From positions 1 through 54,965 of the forward strand of contig NZ_KB849808.1 of the NCBI RefSeq assembly GCF_000369065.1: DNA of 54,965 nt, read 5' to 3'. This stretch comes from Acinetobacter haemolyticus CIP 64.3 = MTCC 9819 (GTDB taxonomy: Bacteria; Pseudomonadota; Gammaproteobacteria; Pseudomonadales; Moraxellaceae). The translations under genes were made by a program, and so were the position numbers. Numbering within the stretch: position 1 is the stretch's first letter; each line of letters opens with the position of its first letter. Positions 12,244 to 22,154 of this stretch are shown one piece after another. The notes under the pieces were generated by a model. The model worked only from the letters and a program-made list of their open reading frames with translations. It was not told the origin of the DNA and ran no database searches.

Positions 12244-13338
12244 TTATGGCGCAGCAGGACTGACTTGACCGTGAACAACATGGAACAATTGAAAAGAAAT
12301 CGACAAATCATGTAAGTGTTTTAATACCGACGTATGGTCTAAGGTGGTCATAAAAACCTGACTTCCTAATTGACTCAATCGCTCCATTAAGCGTTGTTGT
12401 GCAGCTAAATCTAACTCTGCTGTCAGATCATCTAATAATACCACAGTTTCCTTATTACTCGCATGTAGCATTGCAATTTGTGACAGTTTTAATGCCATGA
12501 TTAACAACTTTTTTTGTCCTCGTGATAACACATGAGCAGCATCACTGCGCATGGCATCGCCCTTGGTTTTTAAGCGTAAATCAGCACGATGCGGCCCATA
12601 CTCAGTATAGCGTCGATCCAAATCTTTTTGATGTTGCTGTACTAAATCTTGCAATAGCCCTTGCTCAGTATGAAACCCTGCATGGTATTCCAATTCGATT
12701 TCGATATCAGGCAAAAGTTGCTTTAAATCTTCCTTAAAAAATAAATTCCATTGCTCTAAAATACCGACTCGCTGCGAGTGCAAAATTTCACCATAATCGC
12801 TCAACATTTTGTTCCATGGCTCCAAATCAGCCAAGGTCAAATTCCGCCGTGTTTTAAGTAAGCTATTACGCTGCTTAAGTGCGCGAGAATAATATTGCCA
12901 AGCAAAGTAAAACTCAGGTTCCACGTGGAACATCAACCAATCTAACAACTGTCGCCTAGGCTTGGCACCTTGATCAATAATATCGGTACTTTGTGGATCT
13001 AAATGTTGCAATGGTAATCGCTTGGCTAATTGTCCTTGTGTTGCAATGGTATCACCATTGATTTTAATCAACTGTTCACCAGAAGCCAGTTTTCGCATCC
13101 CCATCCGCTCATGAACTGATTGTGCAAAGACAATCGCATCATCAGCCTCATACTGAATGTAATGTTTTGGAATATGAGTGCGAAATGAACGACCAGTAGC
13201 CAACAAATGGATCGACTCCAAAATTGAGGTCTTTCCAGAACCATTGGCTCCATAAAAAATATTAAACGGTTGCAACTCAGTGAGTGCAACCGCTTTTAAA
13301 TTTCGTACACGCTCGATATTTAAACGCGTAATTTGCAT
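12244..13338 (-). CDS. recF: DNA replication and repair protein RecF
   Basis: SMC-like ATPase that helps load RecA at single-strand gaps (RecFOR pathway). The 364-residue protein has Walker [13 protein letters not shown] near residue 30. The signature [16 protein letters not shown] is near residue 270, and Walker [13 protein letters not shown] is near 300. The start at 13338 ([14 protein letters not shown]) is the usual RecF N-terminus. It lies 27 bases after dnaN and 49 bases before gyrB, in the conserved origin operon. A parS-like site is embedded in its coding sequence at 12917-12932. Confidence 0.97.
   Translation of the reverse strand: MQITRLNIERVRNLKAVALTELQPFNIFYGANGSGKTSILESIHLLATGRSFRTHIPKHYIQYEADDAIVFAQSVHERMGMRKLASGEQLIKINGDTIATQGQLAKRLPLQHLDPQSTDIIDQGAKPRRQLLDWLMFHVEPEFYFAWQYYSRALKQRNSLLKTRRNLTLADLEPWNKMLSDYGEILHSQRVGILEQWNLFFKEDLKQLLPDIEIELEYHAGFHTEQGLLQDLVQQHQKDLDRRYTEYGPHRADLRLKTKGDAMRSDAAHVLSRGQKKLLIMALKLSQIAMLHASNKETVVLLDDLTAELDLAAQQRLMERLSQLGSQVFMTTLDHTSVLKHLHDLSISFQLFHVVHGQVSPAAP
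12917..12932. other. parS centromere site 2, inside recF
   Basis: GGTTCCACGTGGAACA contains the full palindrome GTTCCACGTGGAAC and matches the parS consensus except at its first base. Its position inside recF, about 3.2 kb from oriC, implies selection at the DNA level on top of the protein code. Confidence 0.8.
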
Positions 13339-13365
13339 GCCTTAAACTCAAATGATCAATGTTGA

Positions 13366-14514
13366 TTAAACACGCATTGGCATCACAACATAAGTTTGAT
13401 CAGGATGAGCAGGATCTTGTACAAGCACCGATTGATTTGCTTCGGTCATGCTCATTCTTACATCATCCCCATCAAGAACACTCAATACATCCAAAATATA
13501 TTGGGCATTAAAGGACATCTCTAAAGGCGCATCTTGATACTGGATAGCCAAATCTTCAACAGCTTCATCTTGTTCTGGGTTATTGGCGCGTAACTGTAAT
13601 GAATCTTGATTGAAGTTTAAGAAAACCCCTCTCAGTTTTTCATTACTCAAAATCGCCACACGCTGTAAGGATTGTTTGAAAACATCATGTGCGATGAGAA
13701 CATGCTTATCGCCACCTCTTGGAATCACACGACGATAGTCTGGGAACTTACCATCAATCAGCTTCGTGGTAAAACGTACTGTGATATCGCTCTGCTCTTT
13801 GTCTCGGCTCGGCGTGTTGATGGTCACATTTAATAATTCACGACCAATCAACAGGGTCAACTGTTCATCTTCGATACTCAGCAAACGTTGTAATTCACCA
13901 ACAGCTTTACGTGGTACAATTGCTTGCATTGGAGCGGATGCAGTCGAAGAAGCTAAAACTTCACACAATGCCAAACGGTGCCCATCTGTTGTTACAGTTC
14001 GCAATTGATTCTGATCAATTTCTAGCAAAGTACCTGTGAGATAAAAACGTACATCCTGAACCGCCATAGCAAACGCTGTTTTTTCAAATAAGCGTTTTAA
14101 CTCACGTTGGGTCACTTGAACTTGTGTCCCCTGACTATTTTCAGTGGTGAGCAAAGGATAATCTTCAGCAGGCAAGGTGCCCAAAACGAAACGACTATTA
14201 CCTGATTTTAAAATACAGCGCTGATCTTCCGTAATTTGTAGATCAATCAAGGCTGCTGTAGGTAGAGATTTACAAATTTCGACCAATTTACGCGCAGGAA
14301 CAGTGGTTTCACCCGGCTCCAAACACGCACCTTCGGCTAAATTTGTGCTTGCCACTAACTCAACTTCCAAATCAGAACCTGTAATGGTTAACGCATGCGG
14401 TGTAGTTTGAATTTTGACATTCGAAAGAATATTCAATGTATGACGACGTTCTACAGCCCCCACCACATGAGATAAAACATTGACTAAACTTTCTTTAGCG
14501 ATTTTCAAACGCAC
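13366..14514 (-). CDS. dnaN: DNA polymerase III beta subunit (sliding clamp)
   Basis: Ring-shaped clamp that tethers polymerase III to DNA. The 382-residue protein has the three repeated clamp domains. The N-terminus is MRLKIAKESLVNVLSHVVGAVERR, the middle has KLIDGKFPDYRRVIPR, and the end has YVVMPMRV. The C-terminal P-M-R-V/L ending is a hallmark of the family. It sits between dnaA and recF in the conserved order. The start at 14514 is preceded by AGAGGAA with good spacing. Confidence 0.98.
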   Translation of the reverse strand: MRLKIAKESLVNVLSHVVGAVERRHTLNILSNVKIQTTPHALTITGSDLEVELVASTNLAEGACLEPGETTVPARKLVEICKSLPTAALIDLQITEDQRCILKSGNSRFVLGTLPAEDYPLLTTENSQGTQVQVTQRELKRLFEKTAFAMAVQDVRFYLTGTLLEIDQNQLRTVTTDGHRLALCEVLASSTASAPMQAIVPRKAVGELQRLLSIEDEQLTLLIGRELLNVTINTPSRDKEQSDITVRFTTKLIDGKFPDYRRVIPRGGDKHVLIAHDVFKQSLQRVAILSNEKLRGVFLNFNQDSLQLRANNPEQDEAVEDLAIQYQDAPLEMSFNAQYILDVLSVLDGDDVRMSMTEANQSVLVQDPAHPDQTYVVMPMRV

Positions 14515-14626
14515 GGTTTATTCCTCTTACAACGGAAGCTGATTACGAATATTAGCAGTGTACTATGCTGCACTTAAAAATAGTTTGCAACTAGGAAAAT
14601 AGAGTCAGTTGCAATAATGCTCAAAA

Positions 14627-16021
14627 CTAACTTTGCAACAAACGTAGTAAATTTTTATAGTCTTCATTAAAAATTGGATCTTCTTCTCGCAAACTGACAA
14701 CTTTTTCACAGGCATGCATTACAGTACTGTGGTCACGACCACCAAAAGCCATACCGATTTCAGGAAAACTATCCCCTGTCAATTCACGTGCCAACCCCAT
14801 TGCCAACTGACGAGGTCGAGCATAAATACGTGTGCGTTTAGGTCCAATCAATTCTTTTAATGGAATACGAAAATACTCACTTACTACACGTTGGATATTT
14901 TCCACACTAATGGTTCTCGCACGAATTGCCAAGACATCTTTCAACGATTCTCGTACCACATCCAAATCGATTGCAGTCCCTTTAAAACGCGAGATCGCTA
15001 CGACTTTATTCAGTGCACCTTCAAGCTCTCGTACATTGGCAACCACTTGTTGGGCAATAAATAAAGCACAATTTCGAGGTAAATCTACACCACTATTTTC
15101 AGCTTTTTTTAACAAAATCTCGATACGAGTTTCGATGTCTGGTGGTTCAACTCCCACTGACAATCCCCAAGAAAAACGGGAAACTAAACGCGGGTCTAGT
15201 TCAGTCAACTCTTTTGGATAACGGTCTGAAGTCAAAATGATTTGCTTTGATTCATCCAGTAAAGCATTGAAGGTGTAAAAGAACTCAACCAAGCTCGCTT
15301 CTTTACCTGCTAATAAATGAATATCATCAACCAATAATAAATCTAAAGAACGGCAATTCTTTTTAAACTCTTCAACTTTTCCTTTTTGCAATGAACTAAC
15401 AAAGTCCTGCACAAAACTTTCAGAAGTCATATACATCACACGAGCGTTGGGTTTAGCTTGCAGTAAAGCATTACCTACAGCTTGCATAAGATGCGTTTTA
15501 CCAAGACCTGTCGGTCCATATAAAAATAATGGATTATGTTGTGAAGCTCCCAACTGGGTTAAAACCTTACGGCAGGTTTCTGCTGCCATTTGGTTAGAGC
15601 GACCTTCAACAAATAGTGAAAAAGTAAATAATGGATTGAGTTGTCTTTTCTTAGGAATCTTGTTGGCATTTTGGCTCGGTTGTACCAAATCAGCCTCTTT
15701 CTTTATTTTTGTCGGAATTGGAGTACTTGTATTCAATGCAGCAGTTGTGGTCGCAGGTTGTTCACTACTCGCTAGAATAGTACCAGGACGCGAATCAACC
15801 AAAATCTCGACTTGGCGTACTCGACCTTCCGACAATTGCTCAGCCAAAATAGAAATCAACTCAAGATGATTATCTTGGATATAACGCGTCCAATAGGGGT
15901 TAGGTGCGTATAACCGCATCACATCATCAACTTCTTCCGCAACCAAAGGACGAATCCACATTGCAAAGACGTTATCAGATAGCTCTTGTCGCAAGCGAGT
16001 TAAGCAGTCTGTCCAGAGCAT
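14627..16021 (-). CDS. dnaA: Chromosomal replication initiator DnaA
   Basis: AAA+ initiator that binds DnaA boxes and melts oriC. The 464-residue protein has domain I (LWTDCLTRLRQELSDNVFAMWIRPL), a variable linker near residues 85-140, and Walker A GPTGLGKTHLM with Walker B LLLVDDIHLLAG. The C-terminal DNA-binding helix-turn-helix ends in the signature GGRDHSTVMHACEKV. I prefer the start at 16021 (MLWTDC); a methionine two codons upstream is also possible. The promoter must lie within oriC, where boxes lie upstream, so autoregulation is likely. Confidence 0.98.
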   Translation of the reverse strand: MLWTDCLTRLRQELSDNVFAMWIRPLVAEEVDDVMRLYAPNPYWTRYIQDNHLELISILAEQLSEGRVRQVEILVDSRPGTILASSEQPATTTAALNTSTPIPTKIKKEADLVQPSQNANKIPKKRQLNPLFTFSLFVEGRSNQMAAETCRKVLTQLGASQHNPLFLYGPTGLGKTHLMQAVGNALLQAKPNARVMYMTSESFVQDFVSSLQKGKVEEFKKNCRSLDLLLVDDIHLLAGKEASLVEFFYTFNALLDESKQIILTSDRYPKELTELDPRLVSRFSWGLSVGVEPPDIETRIEILLKKAENSGVDLPRNCALFIAQQVVANVRELEGALNKVVAISRFKGTAIDLDVVRESLKDVLAIRARTISVENIQRVVSEYFRIPLKELIGPKRTRIYARPRQLAMGLARELTGDSFPEIGMAFGGRDHSTVMHACEKVVSLREEDPIFNEDYKNLLRLLQS

Positions 16022-16042
16022 GTGCATCCCCTATTTATCCAT

Positions 16043-16500
16043 TTTTAAATTTAAAAAACAAAAAACCACCACCCTTGCATTCCGAAGGGGTCGCCATTCT
16101 AACCAAGTTATCCACATCTGTCAGGAAAATTTCAGATACTTTCGATGAAAAAGAAAGCATTCGTGAATTAAATTTAAATTCAAAGCACTTGTGAATAACT
16201 TTTAGCACATCCTGTGGATAGTTTTAACCACTAAGTTATCCACAATCTATAAAATCAATAAAAACAGAGTTACCCACAAGGTAACCATATGTTTAATGAT
16301 GAAAATATGTGGTTCTCCACAGAAAATATCCACCCTAATAGTAATAAATTTAAATTTTAAAATTTGAATTTATTTATAAATCGAACCCGAAGTGTGGATA
16401 ACTGAGCATATCGAAATTTAAATTCAAAATCCAAAGAATAAATTTAAAACATTTGCTTTATTGTGGGTAAGTCTATGGATAGGCTGTGAATATATCTTAT
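16043..16500. other. oriC: Replication origin oriC
   Basis: The rpmH-dnaA spacer carries four perfect DnaA boxes (TTATNCACA): plus strand at 16108-16116 and 16236-16244, minus strand at 16190-16198 and 16393-16401. There are near-matches at 16213-16221, 16270-16278, 16462-16470 and 16485-16493. A very A+T-rich block at 16341-16380 between boxes is the likely unwinding element. Copies of an A+T palindrome, TTTTAAATTTAAAA (16043-16056) and TTTAAATTCAAA (16173-16184, 16417-16429), recur here and again at 35.8-37.3 kb. Gene order on both sides is the classic gammaproteobacterial origin. The rest of 16028-16691 holds only the rpmH promoter. Confidence 0.95.
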
Positions 16501-16623
16501 TGTTGATATAATTTAAATAGATAGCTTGTGTATGTTTTTTGTTTTCAAGAATAGAGAAGAAAGTGTACGACCAAAATATGAAAGAAAAAGTACAAGATAA
16601 AATGTAAAGTTTTTGATTTTTGA

Positions 16624-16652
16624 TTGACAGCGTAAACATTGCACAATAAAAT
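16624..16652 (+). promoter_or_regulatory. rpmH promoter
   Basis: -35 TTGACA (16624-16629), 17-bp spacer, -10 TAAAAT (16647-16652), about 40 bases before the rpmH start. Close to the sigma-70 consensus; likely drives rpmH-rnpA and perhaps yidD-yidC. Confidence 0.8.
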
Positions 16653-16691
16653 CGCGGACCTTTATAGAAAGATCATTTTGGGAGTTTCGAT

Positions 16692-16826
16692 ATGAAACGT
16701 ACTTTCCAACCATCTGAATTAAAGCGTAAACGCGTTCATGGTTTCCGTGCTCGTATGGCAACTAAAGCTGGTCGTCAGGTTTTAGCTCGTCGTCGTGCGA
16801 AAGGTCGTCATAGCTTAACTGTTTAA
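16692..16826 (+). CDS. rpmH: 50S ribosomal protein L34
   Basis: Small basic protein of the large ribosomal subunit. It has 44 residues, starting [17 protein letters not shown] and ending [12 protein letters not shown], which is the near-invariant L34 sequence. The start at 16692 follows GGGAGT with normal spacing. It is first in the rpmH-rnpA-yidD-yidC block beside oriC, the standard arrangement. Confidence 0.97.
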
Positions 16827-16853
16827 TACTGTTAAGCTGACCAGATTTGGGTG

Positions 16854-17249
16854 ATGACACTTTACAGTTTTGGCACTGAATTTCGTATTCGTTGTGCTGC
16901 AGATTACAAAAGTGTATTTGATGGTGCGCTTTTTAAAGTGCATCAGCCCCATTTCCTTTTTTTAGCAAAATTAACCGAACAGCCAAATAGCCGTTTGGGT
17001 ATTGTCGTTGCTAAAAAAAAGGTGCGTCGTGCACATGAACGAAATCGGGTAAAACGTCTTGCTCGTGAGAGCTTTCGTTTACATCAAGCACAATTTAATG
17101 CTGATATCGATATTGTGGTAATGCCTAAAGTAGGTATAGACACAATTTCAAATCAAGAATTACATCAACAATTAGATTTTGCTTGGCAAAAATTACAACG
17201 TTTAGCAAAAAAGCATTCAAAAGTCGCTACCACCGCCCTCCAAAATTAG
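16854..17249 (+). CDS. rnpA: Ribonuclease P protein component
   Basis: Basic protein subunit of RNase P, which trims the 5' leader of pre-tRNAs. The 131-residue protein has the signature [21 protein letters not shown] (about residues 60-80), a variant of the RNR motif, and the N-terminal F-R-I-R-...-Y-K-S-V-F segment. The start could be ATG at 16854 or the overlapping GTG at 16851; the ribosome-binding site is weak for both. It is 27 bases after rpmH. Confidence 0.95.
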   Translation: MTLYSFGTEFRIRCAADYKSVFDGALFKVHQPHFLFLAKLTEQPNSRLGIVVAKKKVRRAHERNRVKRLARESFRLHQAQFNADIDIVVMPKVGIDTISNQELHQQLDFAWQKLQRLAKKHSKVATTALQN

Positions 17250-17258
17250 AGATCTCCA

Positions 17259-17582
17259 ATGGTACGTATCCTGCATTGGTTGATAAGATGCTACCAAATC
17301 GCAATAAGTCCATTATTGGGGCCACGTTGCCGCTATATTCCAACTTGTTCTCAATATGCTATAGAAGCTTTACAAACGCATGGGGCAGTTAAAGGAGTCT
17401 GGCTGTCAACTAAACGCGTTTGTCGTTGTCATCCTTGGGGAGGGTCGGGTTATGACCCAGTGCCGCCTAAAGCAGTTCGTTTTATTTCGTTTCATCAAAT
17501 AGATTCTCAAATGCATCACGTTGCTGTACCCTTTCGTGATCGTTTATGTAAGCAAAATTTCTCTAATCATTTGGGATATTAG
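17259..17582 (+). CDS. yidD: Membrane protein insertion efficiency factor YidD
   Basis: Small membrane-associated protein that assists YidC-dependent insertion. The 107-residue protein has the family pattern [27 protein letters not shown] and [18 protein letters not shown]. The conserved cysteines and the YIPTCSQY and HPW-GG-G-DPVP motifs are all present. It lies 9 bases after rnpA and 2 bases before yidC, so probably translationally coupled. The C-terminal extension of about 25 residues after DPVPP is longer than in many homologues. Confidence 0.95.
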   Translation: MVRILHWLIRCYQIAISPLLGPRCRYIPTCSQYAIEALQTHGAVKGVWLSTKRVCRCHPWGGSGYDPVPPKAVRFISFHQIDSQMHHVAVPFRDRLCKQNFSNHLGY

Positions 17583-17584
17583 TT

Positions 17585-19345
17585 ATGCAACAATGGGCCA
17601 GATTTGCAATTCTTGGAGCCATGTTTGTTACCGCATATTTGCTTATTTTGGCTTGGCAAAAAGATTATGGTCATGCTGCACCAGCTCCGCAACAACAAGC
17701 GGCAGTGGTCAGTGCACATGATGTGTCTGCAGATTTGCCAAATGCTCAAAATGCAACAGCGGCTTCAGACTTGCCACAAGCAAATGTGACTGCATCACAA
17801 CAAGCCACAGAAACTACCTCTGTGAATCAGCAACTGATTTCAGTACAAACCGATCTCTATCATCTTTGGATTAATCCAAAAGGTGGTGACATTGTTCGTA
17901 TTGAGTTATTGAGCCATGATCAAAGCAAAAATGGTGATCAACCATTTGTCATGCTGGAAAATGATGCGAACCGTACTTACGTCGCTCAATCAGGCTTAAT
18001 TGGATTAAATGGACCAGATAGCAGCCGAAATGGTCGTCCAATGTATGATGTTGAAAAAACAGCATATACAATGGAAGATGCCAAAAAAGTGGCGACGACA
18101 GATGGTGCAAGCAGTCAAGTTTTGACTGTTCCATTGGTCTTTAAAACACCTGAAGGCGTTGAAGTGATTAAAACTTTCACTTTCACTCAAGGTGAATATC
18201 CAATTACCGTTAAACACCAAGTCGTTAACCGCAGTCAGCAAAACTGGCAAGGTCAAATGTTTGGTCAGTTAAAACGTGATAACTCAGATGATCCAGGTAA
18301 ATCTGACCAAGGTATCTTTACCTTAGGGACCTTCTTGGGTGGCGCATGGGGTACACCTGATGCACATTACAATAAACTCAAGTTTTCAAACTTCTCTGAT
18401 GAGAAGTTAAATCTTGATGCGAAAAATGCTTGGGTTGCGATGGTTCAGCACTATTTCGTGAGTGCATGGATTCCAGGTAATTTAAAACTGACGCAAGCGG
18501 ATGGTCAGCCATATACTGCTAAATTAGAATCACGTCAGTCTGCGGACAAGATGAATATTATTGGCTTTACTTCTCCGACCATTAATGTGCCTGCAGGTAC
18601 GTCGATGGAAGTTGATGCAAAGTTCTATTCAGGTCCAAAGATCCAGTCTGAGCTGAAAGATTTAGCTGTAGGTTTAAATCAAACCGTAGATTATGGTTGG
18701 TTATGGCCGATTGCAAAACTATTGTTCCTTGGCTTGCAATTTTTCCATAACATCGTGGGGAACTGGGGTTGGTCAATTATTCTTTTGACGATCTTAGTGA
18801 AGCTGATTTTGTGGCCACTTTCATCGAAAAGCTATCGTTCGATGGCAAAAATGCGTGTCATTGCACCTGAAATGCAACGCATGAAAGAAGAGTTTGGCGA
18901 TGACCGTATGCGTTTCTCTCAAGAAATGATGGCATTGTATAAGCGTGAACAAGTAAATCCATTATCGGGTTGTTTGCCGTTGTTACTGCAAATGCCAATT
19001 TTCCTTGCCCTGTATTGGGTACTCATGGAAAGTGTGGAATTACGTCATGCACCTTGGTTGCTATGGATTCAAGATTTATCGGCGATGGATCCTTGGTTTA
19101 TTTTGCCGCTACTCATGGGGGTTACCATGTATGTGCAGCAAATGCTCAATCCACAACCGACTGATCCAATGCAGGCAAAGGTTTTCCGTTTGATGCCAAT
19201 CATCTTTACGGTATTTATGTTGTTCTTCCCAGCAGGTTTAGTCCTTTACTGGATTGTCAACAACGCCATTACGATTCTGCAACAGTCATTTATCAATAAG
19301 AGTGTAGAAAAAGATCGTCTCAACAAGGTTGAGTCAGCGTCTTAA
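17585..19345 (+). CDS. yidC: Membrane protein insertase YidC
   Basis: Inner-membrane insertase that works with or without SecYEG. The 586-residue protein has an N-terminal transmembrane segment (ARFAILGAMFVTAYLLILAW), a large periplasmic domain to about residue 350, then the conserved 60-kDa inner-membrane domain. That domain contains NWGWSIILLTILVKLILWPLS, NPLSGCLPLLLQMPIFLALYW and a final pair of membrane helices (FTVFMLFFPAGLVLYWIVNN). The low-complexity Gln/Ala-rich stretch after the first helix (about residues 35-80) is typical of Acinetobacter YidC. It ends at a strong terminator. Confidence 0.97.
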   Translation: MQQWARFAILGAMFVTAYLLILAWQKDYGHAAPAPQQQAAVVSAHDVSADLPNAQNATAASDLPQANVTASQQATETTSVNQQLISVQTDLYHLWINPKGGDIVRIELLSHDQSKNGDQPFVMLENDANRTYVAQSGLIGLNGPDSSRNGRPMYDVEKTAYTMEDAKKVATTDGASSQVLTVPLVFKTPEGVEVIKTFTFTQGEYPITVKHQVVNRSQQNWQGQMFGQLKRDNSDDPGKSDQGIFTLGTFLGGAWGTPDAHYNKLKFSNFSDEKLNLDAKNAWVAMVQHYFVSAWIPGNLKLTQADGQPYTAKLESRQSADKMNIIGFTSPTINVPAGTSMEVDAKFYSGPKIQSELKDLAVGLNQTVDYGWLWPIAKLLFLGLQFFHNIVGNWGWSIILLTILVKLILWPLSSKSYRSMAKMRVIAPEMQRMKEEFGDDRMRFSQEMMALYKREQVNPLSGCLPLLLQMPIFLALYWVLMESVELRHAPWLLWIQDLSAMDPWFILPLLMGVTMYVQQMLNPQPTDPMQAKVFRLMPIIFTVFMLFFPAGLVLYWIVNNAITILQQSFINKSVEKDRLNKVESAS

Positions 19346-19365
19346 TTCTCCAACTTTTACTGAAT

Positions 19366-19401
19366 AAATCCGCTTAAGATGGTAATCTTAAGCGGATTTT
19401 T
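19366..19401 (+). terminator. Terminator after yidC
   Basis: Perfect 15-bp stem AAATCCGCTTAAGAT / ATCTTAAGCGGATTT with a 4-base loop and trailing T residues. Confidence 0.9.
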
Positions 19402-19436
19402 ATTTGGCTGAATTTTAGGGTTGTGAAGTGAAAAAT

Positions 19437-20792
19437 ATGCAACATCAAACCACAATTGCTGCGATTGCTACACCGTTGGGTCGTGGAGGTGTGGGAGTCA
19501 TTCGTCTCTCTGGACCGAAGGCTTATATGATTGCCGAACAACTCACACAAAAACAACTACCTACTGCAAGAATGGCGGCTTTTCGCCAGTTTTATGATGT
19601 AGATAATTCAGTGATGGATGAAGGCATTATCTTGTGTTTTCCAAATCCACATTCATTTACCGGTGAGGATGTGGTGGAAATCCAAGGACATGGTGGTCCT
19701 GTGATTCAAAATGCATTGTTGGCGCGCTTGCTTGATTTAGGTGCGACAGCTGCAAAGGCGGGTGAATTTTCCATGCGTGCCTTTGAAAATGGCAAAATGG
19801 ATTTGGTTCAAGCAGAAGCGATTGCAGATTTGATTGATGCAACCTCACAGGCAGCAGCACGTTCAGCGGTACGTTCTTTACAAGGTGCTTTTTCAACTAA
19901 AATTAATACCGTTTTAGAAAAATTGATTCACTTGCGTTTGCATGTGGAAGCCGCGATTGATTTTCCAGAAGAAGAAATTGATTTTTTAGCGGATGGTAAA
20001 ATTCTAGCGTTATTGGATGATGTACAAGATTCTGTCAAGGCCGTACAACAATCGGCGCGTCAAGGTCAATTGTTACGTGAAGGTTTGCAAGTCGTGATCG
20101 CAGGTAAACCGAATGCTGGAAAATCGAGCTTATTAAACGCATTGGCTGGACATGAGCGTGCCATTGTGACCGATATTGCGGGTACCACACGTGATGTTTT
20201 ACACGAAAAAATCAGTTTGAATGGCCTGCCGATTACTTTAACGGATACGGCTGGTTTACGCGAAACAGGTGATGTTGTTGAACGCGAAGGTATTCGCCGA
20301 GCGATCAAAGAGATTGAGCAAGCGGATTTGTTACTGTTGGTATACGACTTAAATCAAGGTGATGAACCGTTGCAATTGGCACATGAATATTTTGCAGATC
20401 ATCTTGAGCCGAAACGGTTATTGTTGATCGGAAATAAATGCGATTTAACGGGTCAACCAGCAGAAATGACGGATTATCAAGGTTTCCGCCACATTCGGGT
20501 TTCAGCAAAACAGGATATGGGGGTTCAGGTGCTCATAGATGCGATTACAGCGCATGCAGGCTTCCAGCCCGAAGAAGATACCTTTATTGCCCGTACGCGT
20601 CATCTAGACGCAATGAAGCGCACTCAGCGCTATTTGGCAGAGGCTCGTGAGCAGCTTGTGGTATTTAATGCAGGTGAGCTTGTTGCAGAGTCTTTACGTT
20701 TGGCACAAAACGCCCTCGGTGAAATCACTGGTGATTTTAGTGCGGATGATCTGCTCGGAAAAATCTTTGGTTCGTTTTGTATTGGGAAATGA
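19437..20792 (+). CDS. mnmE: tRNA modification GTPase MnmE (TrmE)
   Basis: With MnmG it makes the 5-carboxymethylaminomethyl modification of wobble uridine in tRNA. The 451-residue protein begins QTTIAAIATPLGRGGVGVIRLSG, the formyl-THF-binding domain. A helical region follows, with an inserted G domain: G1 GKPNAGKSSLLN near residue 221, GTTRDV, DTAGLRET and NKCDL. The C-terminus ends FCIGK, the invariant C-[IL]-G-K signature. Start at ATG 19437; a GTG three codons upstream is possible. A parS site lies 16 bases after the stop. Confidence 0.96.
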   Translation: MQHQTTIAAIATPLGRGGVGVIRLSGPKAYMIAEQLTQKQLPTARMAAFRQFYDVDNSVMDEGIILCFPNPHSFTGEDVVEIQGHGGPVIQNALLARLLDLGATAAKAGEFSMRAFENGKMDLVQAEAIADLIDATSQAAARSAVRSLQGAFSTKINTVLEKLIHLRLHVEAAIDFPEEEIDFLADGKILALLDDVQDSVKAVQQSARQGQLLREGLQVVIAGKPNAGKSSLLNALAGHERAIVTDIAGTTRDVLHEKISLNGLPITLTDTAGLRETGDVVEREGIRRAIKEIEQADLLLLVYDLNQGDEPLQLAHEYFADHLEPKRLLLIGNKCDLTGQPAEMTDYQGFRHIRVSAKQDMGVQVLIDAITAHAGFQPEEDTFIARTRHLDAMKRTQRYLAEAREQLVVFNAGELVAESLRLAQNALGEITGDFSADDLLGKIFGSFCIGK

Positions 20793-20807
20793 TTCCAATT
20801 AGAAAAG

Positions 20808-20823
20808 TGTTCCACGTGAAACA
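20808..20823. other. parS centromere site 3
   Basis: TGTTCCACGTGAAACA is a full match to the parS consensus, located just after mnmE and about 4.5 kb from oriC on the side away from dnaA. Confidence 0.9.
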
Positions 20824-20926
20824 TCTCGGGTATTGGTTTGATTTTGGTTGTGACTCAGTAAGTCGTGCTGTATAGCCTTGTGAGACGGATTACAATAGCG
20901 GCTGATTTTTGATTCGAGTGTCAGTC

Positions 20927-21625
20927 ATGTTAAAAAAAATTGGGATATTCTCATTATTGGGCTGTGTTTCTATGATGAGTTTAGCCAATGTGGAAACCTT
21001 AAAAAGTAATCTAAATAAAAACTATCCCGATATCCAAGTGACCAATATTCAAGCCACTGAAATGACGGGTTTATATAGTGCAAATCTAGATAATCAAATC
21101 ATCTACCTCGATGAAAATGCCGAGCATATGTTTATCGGTTCAATGGTGCGTTTAAAAGACCAAAAAAATCTCACAAAAGATTTAGTACTTAAGCAAAATT
21201 CAATTGATTGGCAAAAACTCCCTTTACAAGATGCAATTAAAACGGTCAAAGGGAATGGTAAACGTCAGCTCGCTATTTTTTCAGATCCAAACTGTCCGTA
21301 CTGTAAGCAATTAGAAGCAGAACTGGATAAGCTCAATGATGTAACGATTTATACCTTTATCTATGCCTTAAAACCGCAATCTATCGCTGTTTCTAAGCAA
21401 GTTTGGTGCGATGCAAATCCATCCTATACATGGAAAAATTTACTGCAAAAAAATGTTCAACCTAAAGCAAAAACCTGTGCCAATCCAATTGATAGAAACC
21501 TAGCTTTAGGACGTAAATTAGGCGTGAATGGCACACCGACTTTGATTTTTTCAAATGGCTTAAAGATGGTGGGGGGACGTAGTGCTGAAGATATTCAAAT
21601 GATTTGGAAGGAATTGGGACTATAA
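20927..21625 (+). CDS. DsbC/DsbG-like periplasmic thiol-disulfide isomerase
   Basis: Predicted periplasmic disulfide isomerase of the thioredoxin fold. The 232-residue protein has a signal peptide (ending near SLANVE), an N-terminal dimerisation-type domain (about residues 25-85), and the active site CPYC at C123-C126 within FSDPNCPYC. It also has a second cysteine pair (WCDANP ... KTCANP) as in DsbC, and the cis-proline loop NGTPTLIF. Length and domain order fit DsbC. Start at 20927 (MLKKIGIFSLLG); an upstream start would add six residues before the signal peptide. It is single, followed by a hairpin. Confidence 0.9.
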   Translation: MLKKIGIFSLLGCVSMMSLANVETLKSNLNKNYPDIQVTNIQATEMTGLYSANLDNQIIYLDENAEHMFIGSMVRLKDQKNLTKDLVLKQNSIDWQKLPLQDAIKTVKGNGKRQLAIFSDPNCPYCKQLEAELDKLNDVTIYTFIYALKPQSIAVSKQVWCDANPSYTWKNLLQKNVQPKAKTCANPIDRNLALGRKLGVNGTPTLIFSNGLKMVGGRSAEDIQMIWKELGL

Positions 21626-21633
21626 ATATAAAC

Positions 21634-21664
21634 CTCCCAATTCATAACAATCATGAATTGGGAG
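21634..21664 (+). terminator. Hairpin after the dsbC-like gene
   Basis: Perfect 12-bp stem CTCCCAATTCAT / ATGAATTGGGAG with a 7-base loop, 8 bases after the stop codon. The following T run is short, so it is a moderate terminator, shared with the converging gene. Confidence 0.65.
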
Positions 21665-21678
21665 TGATTTCTATGCCT

Positions 21679-21930
21679 CTAGCTCTTCTTGGTAACGAGG
21701 TTGTAGATGAATAAAATAATCACAGCACCGACCACAGATGCAATAAATCCAGCCGCTGAATTTTCACCATATAAGCCGAGTAATCGGCCGCCATAGGTTG
21801 CCAATAAAGAACCCGAAATACCGAGTAAAGTGGTAACAATAAAGCCAGCTTTGTCATCACCTGGATGGAGCGCTCGTGCAATTAAACCCGCAAAGAAACC
21901 AACGACAATTGCTACAATTAGAGACCACAT
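21679..21930 (-). CDS. GlsB/YeaQ/YmgE-family membrane protein
   Basis: Small inner-membrane protein of the transglycosylase-associated / stress-response family. It has 83 residues with three hydrophobic segments: MWSLIVAIVVGFFAGLIAR, GFIVTTLLGISGSLLATYGG and SAAGFIASVVGAVIILFIYNLV. The glycine pattern GLIAR-LHPGDDK is the family hallmark. The start at 21930 has an AAGGAG site 9 bases upstream; an in-frame start further up lies before that site and is unlikely. Molecular function is unknown. Confidence 0.88.
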   Translation of the reverse strand: MWSLIVAIVVGFFAGLIARALHPGDDKAGFIVTTLLGISGSLLATYGGRLLGLYGENSAAGFIASVVGAVIILFIYNLVTKKS

Positions 21931-22154
21931 TGTTATTTCTCCTTGTTTTAACAATAGTATTTGTAGTTATCCTGCTTGATGAGGAGAGCTTTTGTCTGTA
22001 GCGGATTGCTTATTTATGTCGTATTTTTGTGCAGTGTTGAGATATTTTTAATTAGGATCTAAAAATAAAAAAGCGACGAAATCGCCGCTAAACAGGTGCT
22101 TGAGTTACTTTTGCATGGGCAGTTCAAGCACCGATAATACAGATTTTTTATTGA